64,000 nt of DNA from Streptomyces sp. V1I1. GTDB taxonomy: Bacteria > Actinomycetota > Actinomycetes > Streptomycetales > Streptomycetaceae. The translations under genes and the position numbers were made by a program. The stretch spans positions 2,908,501 through 2,972,500 of the forward strand of contig NZ_JAUSZH010000001.1 of assembly GCF_030817355.1 (NCBI RefSeq), given 5' to 3'. The notes beneath the pieces were generated by a model that saw nothing but the letters and a program-made list of their open reading frames with translations, was not told the origin of the DNA and did no database searches. Positions 18,167-27,208 of this stretch are shown one piece after another (position 1 is the stretch's first letter; each line of letters begins with the position of its first letter).

Positions 18167-18685
18167 TCATGACGTACGCAGCGCGGCCGCCATCTCCGCG
18201 AGCCGCTGCGCCGACGCCGTGCCCGTGACGACCGTCGTCCCACCCTTGTCGTGGCGCACCAGGGCGTCGTACTTCGGCCCCTCCCAGCGCTCCCAGGCCG
18301 CGCCCGCGATCTGCTGCGTGCGGTCCGTCTTCGTGGCCTGCTGGCTGACCTGCGGGATGTACTTGCGGGCCGGCGCCGTGGACTGCTCGACCGCGACGTA
18401 CTCACCGTCCGGGTCCAGGAAGCCGAGGTGCCAGGCGTTGCCGTCGGTCCCCTTGTACGAGACGGACGTCGGCTTCCACCCCTTCGCAAGGCCCTCCGGC
18501 GCCGCCACCGGGTACGGCGCCGCACGCCGTGCCGTCAGCAATTCCACCCGGTAGTCGACCGCCTTGATCGGGTCGGCCTTGTCATCGTGCGGAATGAACA
18601 CATAGATCACCGCGACGACGGCCCCGATGACCGCCATCGACAGCACCATGTCGCGCACCGTCTGTCTGCCTCGCATACTTGCCAC
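18167..18685 (-). CDS. DUF4245 single-pass membrane protein
   Basis: The 172-residue protein has a short cytoplasmic N-terminus 'RGRQTVRDMVLSM', one transmembrane helix (about 16-32) and an extracytoplasmic domain with 'YPVAAPEGLAKGWKPTSVSYKG' and 'AWHLGFLDPDGEYVAVEQS'. This is the DUF4245 family, which is paired with glpX in actinobacteria and divergent from it here too. GTG at 18685 or ATG at 18676 may start. No enzyme motif; role unknown. Confidence 0.88.
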   Translation of the reverse strand: MASMRGRQTVRDMVLSMAVIGAVVAVIYVFIPHDDKADPIKAVDYRVELLTARRAAPYPVAAPEGLAKGWKPTSVSYKGTDGNAWHLGFLDPDGEYVAVEQSTAPARKYIPQVSQQATKTDRTQQIAGAAWERWEGPKYDALVRHDKGGTTVVTGTASAQRLAEMAAALRTS

Positions 18686-18808
18686 GCCCCCATCGTCGCA
18701 TCATGGTGGCGTGCTCAAACGTGGCCCCCTCTGCTCAATTTGTCGACGTACAGATAGAGTCGGATCACCCTCTTTTCCGGCCGTCGTCGTACAGAAAGGT
18801 GCGCTCCG

Positions 18809-19840
18809 ATGACCGAGCACAATCTGCCGTCCCAGCTCGAGGTCTCCCCCGAGGCCCCCGACCGCAACCTGGCCCTGGAGCTCGTCCGGGTCACCGAGGC
18901 CGCCGCCATGGCCGCGGGCCGGTGGGTCGGCCGCGGCGACAAGATCGGCGCGGACGGAGCGGCCGTCAAGGCCATGCGGACCCTGGTCTCCACCGTCTCG
19001 ATGAACGGCGTCGTCGTCATCGGCGAGGGCGAGAAGGACGAAGCCCCCATGCTGTTCAACGGCGAGCGGGTCGGCGACGGGACCGGCCCCGAGGTCGACA
19101 TCGCCGTGGACCCGATCGACGGCACCACGCTCAACGCCAAGGGCATGCCGAACGCCATCGCCGTGCTCGCCGCCGCCGACCGCGGCACCATGTTCGACCC
19201 CTCCGCGGTCTTCTACATGGACAAGCTGGTCACCGGCCCCGAGGCCGCGGACTTCGTGGACATCAACGCCCCCGTCTCGGTCAACATCCGCCGGGTCGCC
19301 AAGGCCAAGCACTCCACGCCCGAGGACGTCACGGTCGTCATCCTGGACCGCCCGCGCCACGAGGGCATCGTCAAGGAGATCCGCGAGACCGGCGCACGGA
19401 TCAAGTTCATCTCGGACGGCGATGTCGCGGGCTCGGTCATGGCCGTACGCGAAGGCACCGGCGTCGACATGCTCATGGGCATCGGTGGCACGCCCGAGGG
19501 CATCATCTCCGCCTGCGCGATCAAGTGCCTCGGCGGCACGATCCAGGGCAAGCTCTGGCCGAAGGACGACGCCGAGCGGCAGCGCGCGCTCGACGCCGGG
19601 CATGACCTGGACCGGGTGCTGCACACGAACGACCTGGTCAGCGGCGACAACGTGTTCTTCGTCGCCACCGGAATCACGGACGGCGAGCTGCTGCGCGGAG
19701 TGCGTTACCGCGCGGAGACCGCGACCACCCAGTCGCTGGTGATGCGCTCCAAGTCCGGCACGATCCGCCAGATCGACTCGACCCACCGGCTGTCGAAGCT
19801 GCGTGCGTACAGCGCCATCGACTTCGACCGCGCGAAGTAG
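18809..19840 (+). CDS. glpX: Class II fructose-1,6-bisphosphatase
   Basis: The 343-residue enzyme dephosphorylates fructose-1,6-bisphosphate in gluconeogenesis. It has '[15 protein letters not shown]', the lithium-sensitive phosphatase metal motif '[12 protein letters not shown]', '[20 protein letters not shown]' and a C-terminal '[23 protein letters not shown]', as in other GlpX proteins. Its length is typical. ATG at 18809 has AAAGGTGCG upstream. It is an essential step where no class I enzyme is present. Confidence 0.96.
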   Translation: MTEHNLPSQLEVSPEAPDRNLALELVRVTEAAAMAAGRWVGRGDKIGADGAAVKAMRTLVSTVSMNGVVVIGEGEKDEAPMLFNGERVGDGTGPEVDIAVDPIDGTTLNAKGMPNAIAVLAAADRGTMFDPSAVFYMDKLVTGPEAADFVDINAPVSVNIRRVAKAKHSTPEDVTVVILDRPRHEGIVKEIRETGARIKFISDGDVAGSVMAVREGTGVDMLMGIGGTPEGIISACAIKCLGGTIQGKLWPKDDAERQRALDAGHDLDRVLHTNDLVSGDNVFFVATGITDGELLRGVRYRAETATTQSLVMRSKSGTIRQIDSTHRLSKLRAYSAIDFDRAK

Positions 19841-19928
19841 GCACCAGCAGTAGGTACGGGAAGGGGCGCTCCCATGTGCGGTGGGGGCGCCCCTTCTCGT
19901 GTGTACGCGTCCGACGCCTCGTCGACCG

Positions 19929-20282
19929 TCAGGCCGCCGAGGCCGACTTCTTGAGCTCGACGTCGCGCCGCCTGCGCCGGGCCAGCACCACGCGGCGCTC
20001 GGCCGCGGTGAGTCCGCCCCACACGCCGTACGGCTCGGGCTGGAGCAAGGCATGTTCCCGGCACTCGACCATCACGGGGCAGCGGGCGCAGACACGTTTG
20101 GCTGCCTCCTCGCGTGACAGCCGCGCTGCCGTTGGTTCCTTGGACGGGGCGAAGAACAGTCCCGCTTCGTCCCGGCGGCACACCGCCTCCGCATGCCAGG
20201 GTCCGGCCTGATCTTCCCGAGCGGGAATTCGCTGGGGCGGAACGGCGGCGACCTGCAAGGACTGATGCGGCAGTTGCAGCAC
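19929..20282 (-). CDS. WhiB family Fe-S transcriptional regulator
   Basis: The 117-residue protein has the four cluster cysteines Cys35, Cys65, Cys68 and Cys74 (C-x29-CxxC-x5-C), the 'GVWGG' turn (86-90) and a basic C-terminal 'RRVVLARRRRRDVELKK' DNA-binding tail. WhiB-like proteins bind sigma-A and switch genes in response to NO or redox. It is adjacent to glpX, a position I associate with wblI in S. coelicolor (from memory, not verified). GTG at 20282 follows AGGAG. A perfect 17-bp palindrome lies in its promoter region. Confidence 0.93.
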   Translation of the reverse strand: MLQLPHQSLQVAAVPPQRIPAREDQAGPWHAEAVCRRDEAGLFFAPSKEPTAARLSREEAAKRVCARCPVMVECREHALLQPEPYGVWGGLTAAERRVVLARRRRRDVELKKSASAA

Positions 20283-20356
20283 GGTCTACTCCTGACGACG
20301 GCTTCGCGAGCGAGAGACGATGCAGCACTCCCTACCCGCTGTACGCACTCCTATTC

Positions 20357-20373
20357 ACTGAGTGGCACTCAGT
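20357..20373. promoter_or_regulatory. Perfect 17-bp palindrome upstream of the WhiB-like gene
   Basis: ACTGAGTG-G-CACTCAGT is an exact 8-1-8 palindrome, 75 bp upstream of the WhiB-like start and downstream of the DUF1707 gene. Its shape matches TetR-family operators. The regulator is not evident. Confidence 0.6.
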
Positions 20374-20433
20374 TCCGACGCACGGAATTGCGCACCGGCG
20401 CTCGCGGCCGAAAAGCGCTCCGGAGCGCAGTCG

Positions 20434-21102
20434 TCAGCCGAAGTGTTTGCGCAGGCGGTCATGGAGATCGGAGATGCGGCGGCCGCGCTTGGGCTTGGCC
20501 TCGACATTGCCGAAAACCGAGTACCCGTTGACGACGACGACCGGGGCCTCGGGATCTTCGGCCTCCAGCGTGAGGACGTCGAAGTTGCCGAAGAAGCCGG
20601 TGCCGCTGCCGCGCAGCGAGATGTTCTCCGGGACCCGGACCTCGACATTGCCGAAGATGGAGGTCGCGTTGATCACGGTCAGCCGCTGCCCGAAGAGCGC
20701 CTCGGTGAGGTCGATCTCGATGTTGCCGAACAGCGAGAAGGCGTTGGTGCGGCGGCCGACGCGCCAGCGGCCCTTGCGGGTGGAGCTGGAGAAGACGGCG
20801 ATCAGGTTGTCGGCGGGTCCGCCGGGTCCGGGGACTTCTTCGGGCCCGTACGCGTACGAGGTGGCGTCGGGGCGCCTGCGGGTCGCCGGCAGGTCCTGGA
20901 CGATCGGTTCGAGCTCGCCGACGGTCTTGGCGCGGTAGACGGCCTCGATCCGCTCGGAGTGCTCCTCGGCGTCCAGCCGGCCCTCGGCCAGGGCGTCCCT
21001 GAGGATGTCCGCGATCCGGTCACGGTCGGCATCGGAGGCACGGATGGCAGCGCCGGGTTCCGCGTGGGCGACCGGTTTCTGGGGGTGCTTGTCGAGGTCC
21101 AC
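20434..21102 (-). CDS. DUF1707 domain protein with LiaF-like C-terminal region
   Basis: This 222-residue soluble protein has an N-terminal DUF1707 domain ('IRASDADRDRIADILRDALAEGRLDAEEHSERIEAVYRAKTVGELEPIVQDLP') followed by repeated beta segments containing 'FGNIEIDL', 'FGNVEVRVP' and 'FGNVEAKPK', the beta-helix pattern of the cell-wall-active antibiotic response (LiaF/DUF2154) family. It has no transmembrane segment. A role in sensing envelope stress is inferred from LiaF. It is divergent from the class I fumarase. Confidence 0.88.
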   Translation of the reverse strand: MDLDKHPQKPVAHAEPGAAIRASDADRDRIADILRDALAEGRLDAEEHSERIEAVYRAKTVGELEPIVQDLPATRRRPDATSYAYGPEEVPGPGGPADNLIAVFSSSTRKGRWRVGRRTNAFSLFGNIEIDLTEALFGQRLTVINATSIFGNVEVRVPENISLRGSGTGFFGNFDVLTLEAEDPEAPVVVVNGYSVFGNVEAKPKRGRRISDLHDRLRKHFG

Positions 21103-21313
21103 GGATTCAGCGTAGCGAAACGCGATAGATCGCGACTAGTGGCCCACGCCGCTTGTCCCCAAACTCCTCGGGACTTCGTCCGAGGGAGACCCCCAAGGGC
21201 TTGATTTCAGTGAGCCCTACCTCACAAGCCCGGCTCCCGCGCGGCGTTCTACGCTGGGGTGCGCGTTGCCAATGGAGGCCGCGTCGCCGTCTGCCGAGTG
21301 AGGAATGGCCGTA

Positions 21314-22981
21314 ATGCCAGAGTTTGCGTACTCCGATCTGCTCCCGCTGGGAGAGGACACCACGCCGTATCGGCTGGTGACCGCCGAGGGAGTCTCCACC
21401 TTCGAAGCCGACGGGCGTACGTTCCTCAAGGTCGAGCCGGAGGCGCTGCGCACGCTCGCCGCCGAGGCCATGCACGACATCTCGCACTACCTGCGGCCCG
21501 CCCACCTCGCGCAGCTGCGCCGTATCGTCGACGACCCCGAGGCCTCCTCCAACGACAAGTTCGTCGCGCTCGACCTGCTCAAGAACGCGAACATCGCCGC
21601 CGCCGGCGTCCTCCCCATGTGCCAGGACACCGGCACGGCGATCGTGATGGGCAAGCGCGGCCAGAATGTGCTCACGGCGGGCGGCGACGAGGAAGCCCTC
21701 TCCCGCGGCATCTACGACGCGTACACCAAGCTCAACCTGCGCTACTCGCAGATGGCTCCGCTCACCATGTGGGAGGAGAAGAACACCGGCTCCAACCTCC
21801 CCGCCCAGATCGAGCTTTATGCCACCGACGGCGGCGCGTACAAGTTCCTGTTCATGGCCAAGGGCGGTGGTTCGGCCAACAAGTCGTTCCTCTACCAGGA
21901 GACCAAGGCGGTCCTGAACGAGGCCTCCATGATGAAGTTCCTGGAAGAGAAGATCCGCTCGCTCGGTACGGCGGCGTGCCCGCCGTACCACCTCGCGATC
22001 GTCGTCGGCGGCACGTCCGCCGAGTTCGCGCTGAAGACCGCGAAGTACGCCTCCGCGCACTACCTCGACGAGCTGCCGGCCGAGGGCTCCCCGACCGGCC
22101 ACGGCTTCCGCGACAAGGAGCTTGAGGAGAAGGTCTTCGAGCTCACCCAGAAGATCGGCATCGGCGCGCAGTTCGGCGGCAAGTACTTCTGCCACGACGT
22201 CCGCGTGGTCCGGCTGCCGCGGCACGGTGCCTCGCTGCCCGTCGCGATCGCAGTGTCCTGCTCGGCCGACCGCCAGGCGACCGCGAAGATCACCGCGGAG
22301 GGCGTGTTCCTGGAGCAGCTGGAGACCGACCCGGCGCGCTTCCTGCCGGACACGACCGACGAGCACCTGGACGAGGCGGGGGACGTCGTACGCATCGACC
22401 TCAACCGGCCGATGGACGACGTGCTCGCCGAGCTGGCCAAGTACCCCGTCAAGACGCGCCTCTCGCTCACCGGCCCGCTCGTCGTCGCCCGTGACATCGC
22501 GCACGCCAAGATCAAGGAGCGGCTCGACGCGGGCGAGGAGATGCCGCAGTACCTGAAGGACCACCCGGTCTACTACGCGGGCCCGGCGAAGACGCCGGAG
22601 GGTTACGCGTCGGGCTCGTTCGGTCCGACCACGGCAGGCCGGATGGACTCGTACGTCGAGCAGTTCCAGGCGGCGGGCGGCTCCAAGGTCATGCTCGCCA
22701 AGGGCAACCGGAGCAAGCAGGTCACCGACGCGTGCGGCTCGCACGGCGGGTTCTACCTGGGCTCGATCGGCGGTCCGGCGGCGCGGCTCGCGCAGGACTG
22801 CATCAAGAAGGTCGAGGTCGTCGAGTACGAGGAGCTCGGGATGGAGGCGGTGTGGAGGATCGAGGTCGAGGACTTCCCCGCGTTCATCGTCGTGGACGAC
22901 AAGGGCAACGACTTCTTCACGGAGCCGGCGCCGGCGCCGACGTTCACGTCGATCCCGGTGCGGGGACCGGGGCTGGCGTAA
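21314..22981 (+). CDS. Class I fumarate hydratase (Fe-S)
   Basis: The 555-residue iron-sulfur fumarase interconverts fumarate and malate. It has the alpha domain with '[24 protein letters not shown]', '[34 protein letters not shown]' and '[38 protein letters not shown]', and the beta domain with '[15 protein letters not shown]' and '[16 protein letters not shown]'. ATG at 21314 is preferred over 21305 because GTGAGGA lies nine bases before it. A class II fumarase lies 1.8 kb downstream, so the cell has an oxygen-labile and a stable isozyme side by side. Confidence 0.94.
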   Translation: MPEFAYSDLLPLGEDTTPYRLVTAEGVSTFEADGRTFLKVEPEALRTLAAEAMHDISHYLRPAHLAQLRRIVDDPEASSNDKFVALDLLKNANIAAAGVLPMCQDTGTAIVMGKRGQNVLTAGGDEEALSRGIYDAYTKLNLRYSQMAPLTMWEEKNTGSNLPAQIELYATDGGAYKFLFMAKGGGSANKSFLYQETKAVLNEASMMKFLEEKIRSLGTAACPPYHLAIVVGGTSAEFALKTAKYASAHYLDELPAEGSPTGHGFRDKELEEKVFELTQKIGIGAQFGGKYFCHDVRVVRLPRHGASLPVAIAVSCSADRQATAKITAEGVFLEQLETDPARFLPDTTDEHLDEAGDVVRIDLNRPMDDVLAELAKYPVKTRLSLTGPLVVARDIAHAKIKERLDAGEEMPQYLKDHPVYYAGPAKTPEGYASGSFGPTTAGRMDSYVEQFQAAGGSKVMLAKGNRSKQVTDACGSHGGFYLGSIGGPAARLAQDCIKKVEVVEYEELGMEAVWRIEVEDFPAFIVVDDKGNDFFTEPAPAPTFTSIPVRGPGLA

Positions 22982-22986
22982 CCGAA

Positions 22987-23127
22987 CTGGGGCTCCGCCC
23001 CAGACCCCGCGCCTCAATCGCCCAACGGGCTCCATTGGAGCCCGTTGGGGGTCCCCCCGGACGAAGTCCGGGGGGAGATTGAGGACACCGCCCGAAGGGC
23101 GGTACAGGGTCCGGGGCGGAGCCCCCG
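22987..23127. repeat. Streptomyces-type intergenic palindromic repeat, also likely terminator
   Basis: The segment opens with CTGGGGCTCCGCCCCAG and closes with CCGGGGCGGAGCCCCCGG. Between these lie hairpins around GGGCTCCATTGGAGCCC and CCGGACGAAGTCCGG. A shortened relative occurs at 34394-34444. It lies between convergent genes. Confidence 0.8.
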
Positions 23128-23133
23128 GTTCGT

Positions 23134-24657
23134 TCAGGCGAAGCGCTGGTTCGGTCCGCCCGTGCACGCCCGCAACCGCACCGCATCCCTCGCCGCCGCC
23201 AGCGTCACGCACAGCCCTTGCGCCGCCGCCGGGCGGATCGTGCCGCCGGTGCGGACGAACTGCTGGTTCGCGCCGCCGTGGCAGTCCCACACGATCAGCG
23301 CCGCGCCCGCGGCATAGCGGCCACCCGGCACGTCGACGCACCGGTCCTGCGTCAGCTCCGTGTGCAGCGACCTCCGCGCCGCGTCGTACCACCAGCCCTG
23401 GTTGCGGCCGCCGTGGCAGTCCCACCCGACGACTCCGGTGCCGTTGCGGGTGACAGCACCCGACACGTCCACACAGGAGCCCGTCGCCTCGTTCCTCAGC
23501 GGCTTGTACGCGTCGTCCCACGCTCCCGCGTACAGCTCGGGCTTCCCGCCTGACGCCACGTCCGCGCAACTCGCCTCGCGCAGCCCTGAGTTGTAGAGCT
23601 GCGTGAGGCACGAGGCGAACGCCGCGTGTCCGCGCACATTGGGGTGGAAGGACTGGCGGACCGAATTGGAGTCCGGCGGGAAGGGGTTGGTGATGTCCAC
23701 GTACAGTCCGCGCGCCCAGGTGTTCTCCATGCAGACCTCATGGCCGTGGAAGAGGCGCGAGTTGTCGAGGTAGACGGCTCCGGTGGACTGCGCCGCCTTG
23801 CGCATGCCGCGCTGGAAGGCGGGAACGGCGGTGTTGCGGCCCCAGACGGTGTCGGAGTCATAGCCCATGCCGCCGCAGATCAGCTTGCCGGGGAAGCCGG
23901 GGTTGTCGCGGAAGTCCGGGCCGATGGGGCTCGGGTAGCCCATCACGACCAGTCTGTAGTCGCCGTCCGCGTACCCGGCGTCGCGCATCACGGTGCGCAG
24001 GTCCCGTACGGTCTGCTCGACCTTGGGGACGAGGCCGTCGATGCGGGCCTGCCAGCCCGGTGCGTACTTGGGCTCGCACGGTCCCTGAATCAGCAGAAAG
24101 CGCGTGACGCAGTCGGTCATCACCGGCCCGAACCGCAGATCGTCGTTGGCGCCGGCCACCAACAGCACCATCTTGATGCGGGTGTTGCGCGCCTTGATGG
24201 CCAGGTTGTCGCTCTGGACGAGCTCGTCGGCGTACTGCTTCGAGCCGCCGATCCGGATGTTTCCGGAGTAGGCGCCGGAGCAGGAGACGTTGTAGGTGAC
24301 GTCCGCCGCGATGCCCGTGCGGTGGATGGCGGCGTCGGGCGAGCGGTGGCACCAGTTGTCGGGGCCGTTGGTGCCGGGCTCGTACGTGCCGACGCCCTCG
24401 CCCGAAATCTCGCTGTCGCCGAGCGAGATCAGGCCGGACTTGCGGTCCGCGAGCGGGCGCTCGGCGGGTCTGCCGTAGAGCTTGACGGCCTCGGCCGCGC
24501 GAATGGACTCCAGTTCGGGAGGGAGCGGTACAGATGCGACGGTGCGGGTCCCGTCGGCCTCGGCGGTCGTGGTCGTGGCCGCCACCCCGCCAAGTCCTGC
24601 CGCCAGTGCGGCGGCGGCCGCGACCGTACTGCGAAGTCTGCGTCTGGTGCGCCTCAT
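23134..24657 (-). CDS. Secreted SGNH-hydrolase with C-terminal ricin B-type lectin domain
   Basis: This 507-residue exported protein has a twin-Arg-rich signal peptide (about 1-36). An SGNH/GDSL hydrolase domain has nucleophile Ser82 in 'SLGDSEISGEG', oxyanion Asn in 'VAGANDDLRF', and catalytic Asp/His in 'SFHPNVRGHAAF'. The last 130 residues form a ricin-type beta-trefoil with 'GWDCHGGRNQGWW', 'VWDCHGGANQQF' and 'GGPNQRF' repeats. ATG at 24657 follows GGGGAGG. It is a likely esterase/lipase held to carbohydrate by the lectin; substrate unknown. It is divergent from fumC. Confidence 0.9.
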   Translation of the reverse strand: MRRTRRRLRSTVAAAAALAAGLGGVAATTTTAEADGTRTVASVPLPPELESIRAAEAVKLYGRPAERPLADRKSGLISLGDSEISGEGVGTYEPGTNGPDNWCHRSPDAAIHRTGIAADVTYNVSCSGAYSGNIRIGGSKQYADELVQSDNLAIKARNTRIKMVLLVAGANDDLRFGPVMTDCVTRFLLIQGPCEPKYAPGWQARIDGLVPKVEQTVRDLRTVMRDAGYADGDYRLVVMGYPSPIGPDFRDNPGFPGKLICGGMGYDSDTVWGRNTAVPAFQRGMRKAAQSTGAVYLDNSRLFHGHEVCMENTWARGLYVDITNPFPPDSNSVRQSFHPNVRGHAAFASCLTQLYNSGLREASCADVASGGKPELYAGAWDDAYKPLRNEATGSCVDVSGAVTRNGTGVVGWDCHGGRNQGWWYDAARRSLHTELTQDRCVDVPGGRYAAGAALIVWDCHGGANQQFVRTGGTIRPAAAQGLCVTLAAARDAVRLRACTGGPNQRFA

Positions 24658-24764
24658 TGCGCCTCCCCGGTTTGTGGTTGTCACCGGTATTTACTGGCGG
24701 GTAGCGCACTTGGGAATAGACAGAACAAGACAAGTGCTCACCTTTTCTGGGAGGTACGAGGACG

Positions 24765-26159
24765 ATGACCGACGCGAGCGAGTACCGGATCGAGCACGAC
24801 TCCATGGGTGAGGTGCGGGTGCCCGCACACGCGAAGTGGCGGGCCCAGACGCAGCGGGCCGTGGAGAACTTCCCCATCTCGGGGCAGCGTCTCGAGCGGT
24901 CCCACATCGAGGCCCTGGCCCGGATCAAGGCGGCTTCCGCCCAGGTCAACGCCGAACTGGGGGTGCTCGACAAGGACATCGCGGGCGCGATCGCCGACGC
25001 CGCCGCGGAGGTCGCCGACGGCCGCTGGGACGAACACTTCCCGGTGGACGTTTTCCAGACAGGCTCCGGCACCTCGTCGAACATGAACACCAACGAGGTC
25101 ATCGCGACGCTGGCCACCGAGCGCCTCGGCCGCGAGGTGCACCCCAACGACCATGTGAATGCCTCCCAGTCGTCCAACGACGTCTTCCCCTCCTCCATCC
25201 ACATCGCGGCGACGGCGGCCGTGACGGGCGATCTGATCCCGGCGCTGGAGCATCTGGCGGCCTCGCTGGAGCGCAAGTCCGCCGAGTTCGCGGACGTCGT
25301 GAAGTCCGGTCGTACGCATCTGATGGACGCGACTCCCGTCACGCTGGGCCAGGAGTTCGGCGGCTATGCCGCGCAGATCCGGTACGGCGTGGAGCGGCTG
25401 ACGGCCTCGCTGCCCCGGCTCGCGGAACTCCCCCTGGGCGGTACGGCGGTGGGCACCGGCATCAACACCCCGCCCGGTTTCTCGGCCGCGGTCATCGCCG
25501 AGGTCGCGCGCGCGACCGGGCTGCCGCTGACCGAGGCACGCGACCACTTCGAGGCGCAGGGCGCGCGGGACGGTCTGGTGGAGACGAGCGGTCAGCTCCG
25601 CACCATCGCGGTCTCGCTCACCAAGATCTCCAATGACCTGCGCTGGATGGCATCGGGCCCGCGTACCGGTCTCGCGGAGATCAACCTCCCCGATCTCCAG
25701 CCCGGCTCCTCGATCATGCCCGGCAAGGTCAACCCGGTGATCCCGGAGGCCGTGCTGATGGTCGCGGCCCAGGTGACCGGCAACGACGCCACGGTCGCGA
25801 CCGCGGGCGCCGCGGGGAACTTCGAGCTGAACGTCATGCTCCCGGTCATGGCCAAGAACCTGCTGGAGTCGGTCAGGCTCCTCGCCAACGCCTCGCGTCT
25901 GCTGGCGGACCGTACCGTCGACGGCATCACGGCGAACGCCGAGCGGGCCCGGGAGTACGCCGAGTCCTCGCCGTCCGTGGTCACGCCGCTGAACAAGTAC
26001 ATCGGCTACGAGGAAGCGGCGAAGGTCGTCAAGAAATCGCTGGCCGAACGGAAGACGATCCGCGAGGTCGTCCTCGAGTCCGGCTATGTGGAGCGTGGAG
26101 CGCTGACCCTGGAGCAGCTCGACGAGGCGCTCGACGTGCTGCGTATGACGCATCCGTGA
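24765..26159 (+). CDS. fumC: Class II fumarate hydratase
   Basis: The 464-residue cofactor-free fumarase of the TCA cycle has superfamily signatures '[14 protein letters not shown]', '[19 protein letters not shown]', '[21 protein letters not shown]' and the catalytic loop '[16 protein letters not shown]'. Its length is typical. ATG at 24765 has GGGAGGTACGAGGACG upstream. It is followed 58 bp later by the DUF402 gene on the same strand. Confidence 0.97.
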   Translation: MTDASEYRIEHDSMGEVRVPAHAKWRAQTQRAVENFPISGQRLERSHIEALARIKAASAQVNAELGVLDKDIAGAIADAAAEVADGRWDEHFPVDVFQTGSGTSSNMNTNEVIATLATERLGREVHPNDHVNASQSSNDVFPSSIHIAATAAVTGDLIPALEHLAASLERKSAEFADVVKSGRTHLMDATPVTLGQEFGGYAAQIRYGVERLTASLPRLAELPLGGTAVGTGINTPPGFSAAVIAEVARATGLPLTEARDHFEAQGARDGLVETSGQLRTIAVSLTKISNDLRWMASGPRTGLAEINLPDLQPGSSIMPGKVNPVIPEAVLMVAAQVTGNDATVATAGAAGNFELNVMLPVMAKNLLESVRLLANASRLLADRTVDGITANAERAREYAESSPSVVTPLNKYIGYEEAAKVVKKSLAERKTIREVVLESGYVERGALTLEQLDEALDVLRMTHP

Positions 26160-26217
26160 CGCGACGTCCGTGATCTGCGTCGCAGCAGGGCCCCGGCCGT
26201 ACTCCTAAGATCTGCTC

Positions 26218-26895
26218 ATGACAGGCACAGAACGCATCGCACGCTGGACGCGCGGGGACCACATCCTCTGGCGCTATCGCGGCCATGCCCCGGACCTGTC
26301 GGGCGCCACCGTCCACATCTGCCGCCCCGTGACCGTCGTACAGGACACCGAAGAGCTGCTCGCGGTGTGGATGGCGCCGGGCACCGAGTGCGTGAGACCG
26401 GTGCTCGCGGACGGCACGCCGGTCCACCAGGAGCCGCTCGCGACCCGCTACACGGCCCCGCGCACCACCGCCCTCTCCCGCTGGTTCGGCACGGGCGTCC
26501 TGAAGCTGGCACGGCCCGGCGAGCCGTGGTCGGTCTGGCTGTTCTGGGAGCGCGGCTGGCGGTTCAAGAACTGGTACGTGAACCTCGAGGAGCCGCATAC
26601 GCGCTGGGCGGGCGGCGTCGACTCCGAGGACCACTTCCTGGACATCGCGGTCCGGCCCGACCGCAGCTGGAGCTGGCTGGACGAGGACGAGTTCGACCAG
26701 GCCCAGCGGGTCGGCCTGATGGACGCGGAGAAGGCGCGCGGGGTACGTGAGGCGGGCGAGGCGGCCATCGAGGCGATCCGGGCCTGGGGTGCCCCGTTCT
26801 GTGACGGCTGGGAGCGCTGGCGGCCGGACCCCTCGTGGCACGTGCCCGAGCTGCCGGCGGACTGGGGGCGGACGGCTGCGGAGCTGGCCTCGTGA
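26218..26895 (+). CDS. DUF402 domain-containing protein
   Basis: The 225-residue protein has an FomD/DUF402 barrel: 'LWRYRGHAPDLSGATVHICRPVTVVQDTEELLAVWMAPGTE', then 'FKNWYVNLEEPHTRWAGGVDSEDHFLDIAVRPDRSWSWLDEDEFDQA' with the conserved acidic/His cluster. Family members are nucleoside diphosphate/phosphonate hydrolases or RNA-binding proteins; a metal-dependent phosphatase is plausible. ATG at 26218 begins shortly after fumC. Confidence 0.85.
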   Translation: MTGTERIARWTRGDHILWRYRGHAPDLSGATVHICRPVTVVQDTEELLAVWMAPGTECVRPVLADGTPVHQEPLATRYTAPRTTALSRWFGTGVLKLARPGEPWSVWLFWERGWRFKNWYVNLEEPHTRWAGGVDSEDHFLDIAVRPDRSWSWLDEDEFDQAQRVGLMDAEKARGVREAGEAAIEAIRAWGAPFCDGWERWRPDPSWHVPELPADWGRTAAELAS

Positions 26896-27100
26896 GCGCC
26901 CGGCGTGGGCGGTGAGCGAAGTGACTGATTCCGGCCCGGGATCCCGCTCCGGCGCATACGACCTCGTGAGACTCTTGATGCGCCCCCTGGGGGCAAACGT
27001 AGGATCGTCGTCCGCAAGGCTGCGCCGTTTGAGCAACCATTGAGCGCAGCGCACGACCTGACCGTAAGTCATCTCGAAGTCACCGCTAGGGGGTGGAGCC

Positions 27101-27208
27101 GTGCCGGATGCCTGCCACCCTGTCGACGCCGCCCGCAGAGCGGGTATACCGCCTCACGAGGCGATTGCATCGCACAACCGGCCCGGACGGACGGAATCCC
27201 ACGCGTGA
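27101..27208 (+). CDS. 35-codon ORF translationally coupled to the SpoIIE phosphatase
   Basis: GTG at 27101 follows AGGGGGTGGAGCC, a far better ribosome-binding site than that of the downstream gene. The frame encodes 35 residues starting 'MPDACHPVDAARRAGIPP' and stops at TGA 27206-27208, overlapping the GTG start (27205) of the phosphatase gene as GTGA. The arrangement suggests a leader peptide whose translation delivers ribosomes to the phosphatase start. It could instead be the true N-terminal exon of a frameshifted gene, but the overlap argues for coupling. No family is recognised. Confidence 0.55.
   Translation: MPDACHPVDAARRAGIPPHEAIASHNRPGRTESHA

Noticed and set aside
21107..23611. 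834-codon minus-strand frame opposite the class I fumarase
   Set aside because: Antisense shadow; the sense frame has all fumarase motifs.
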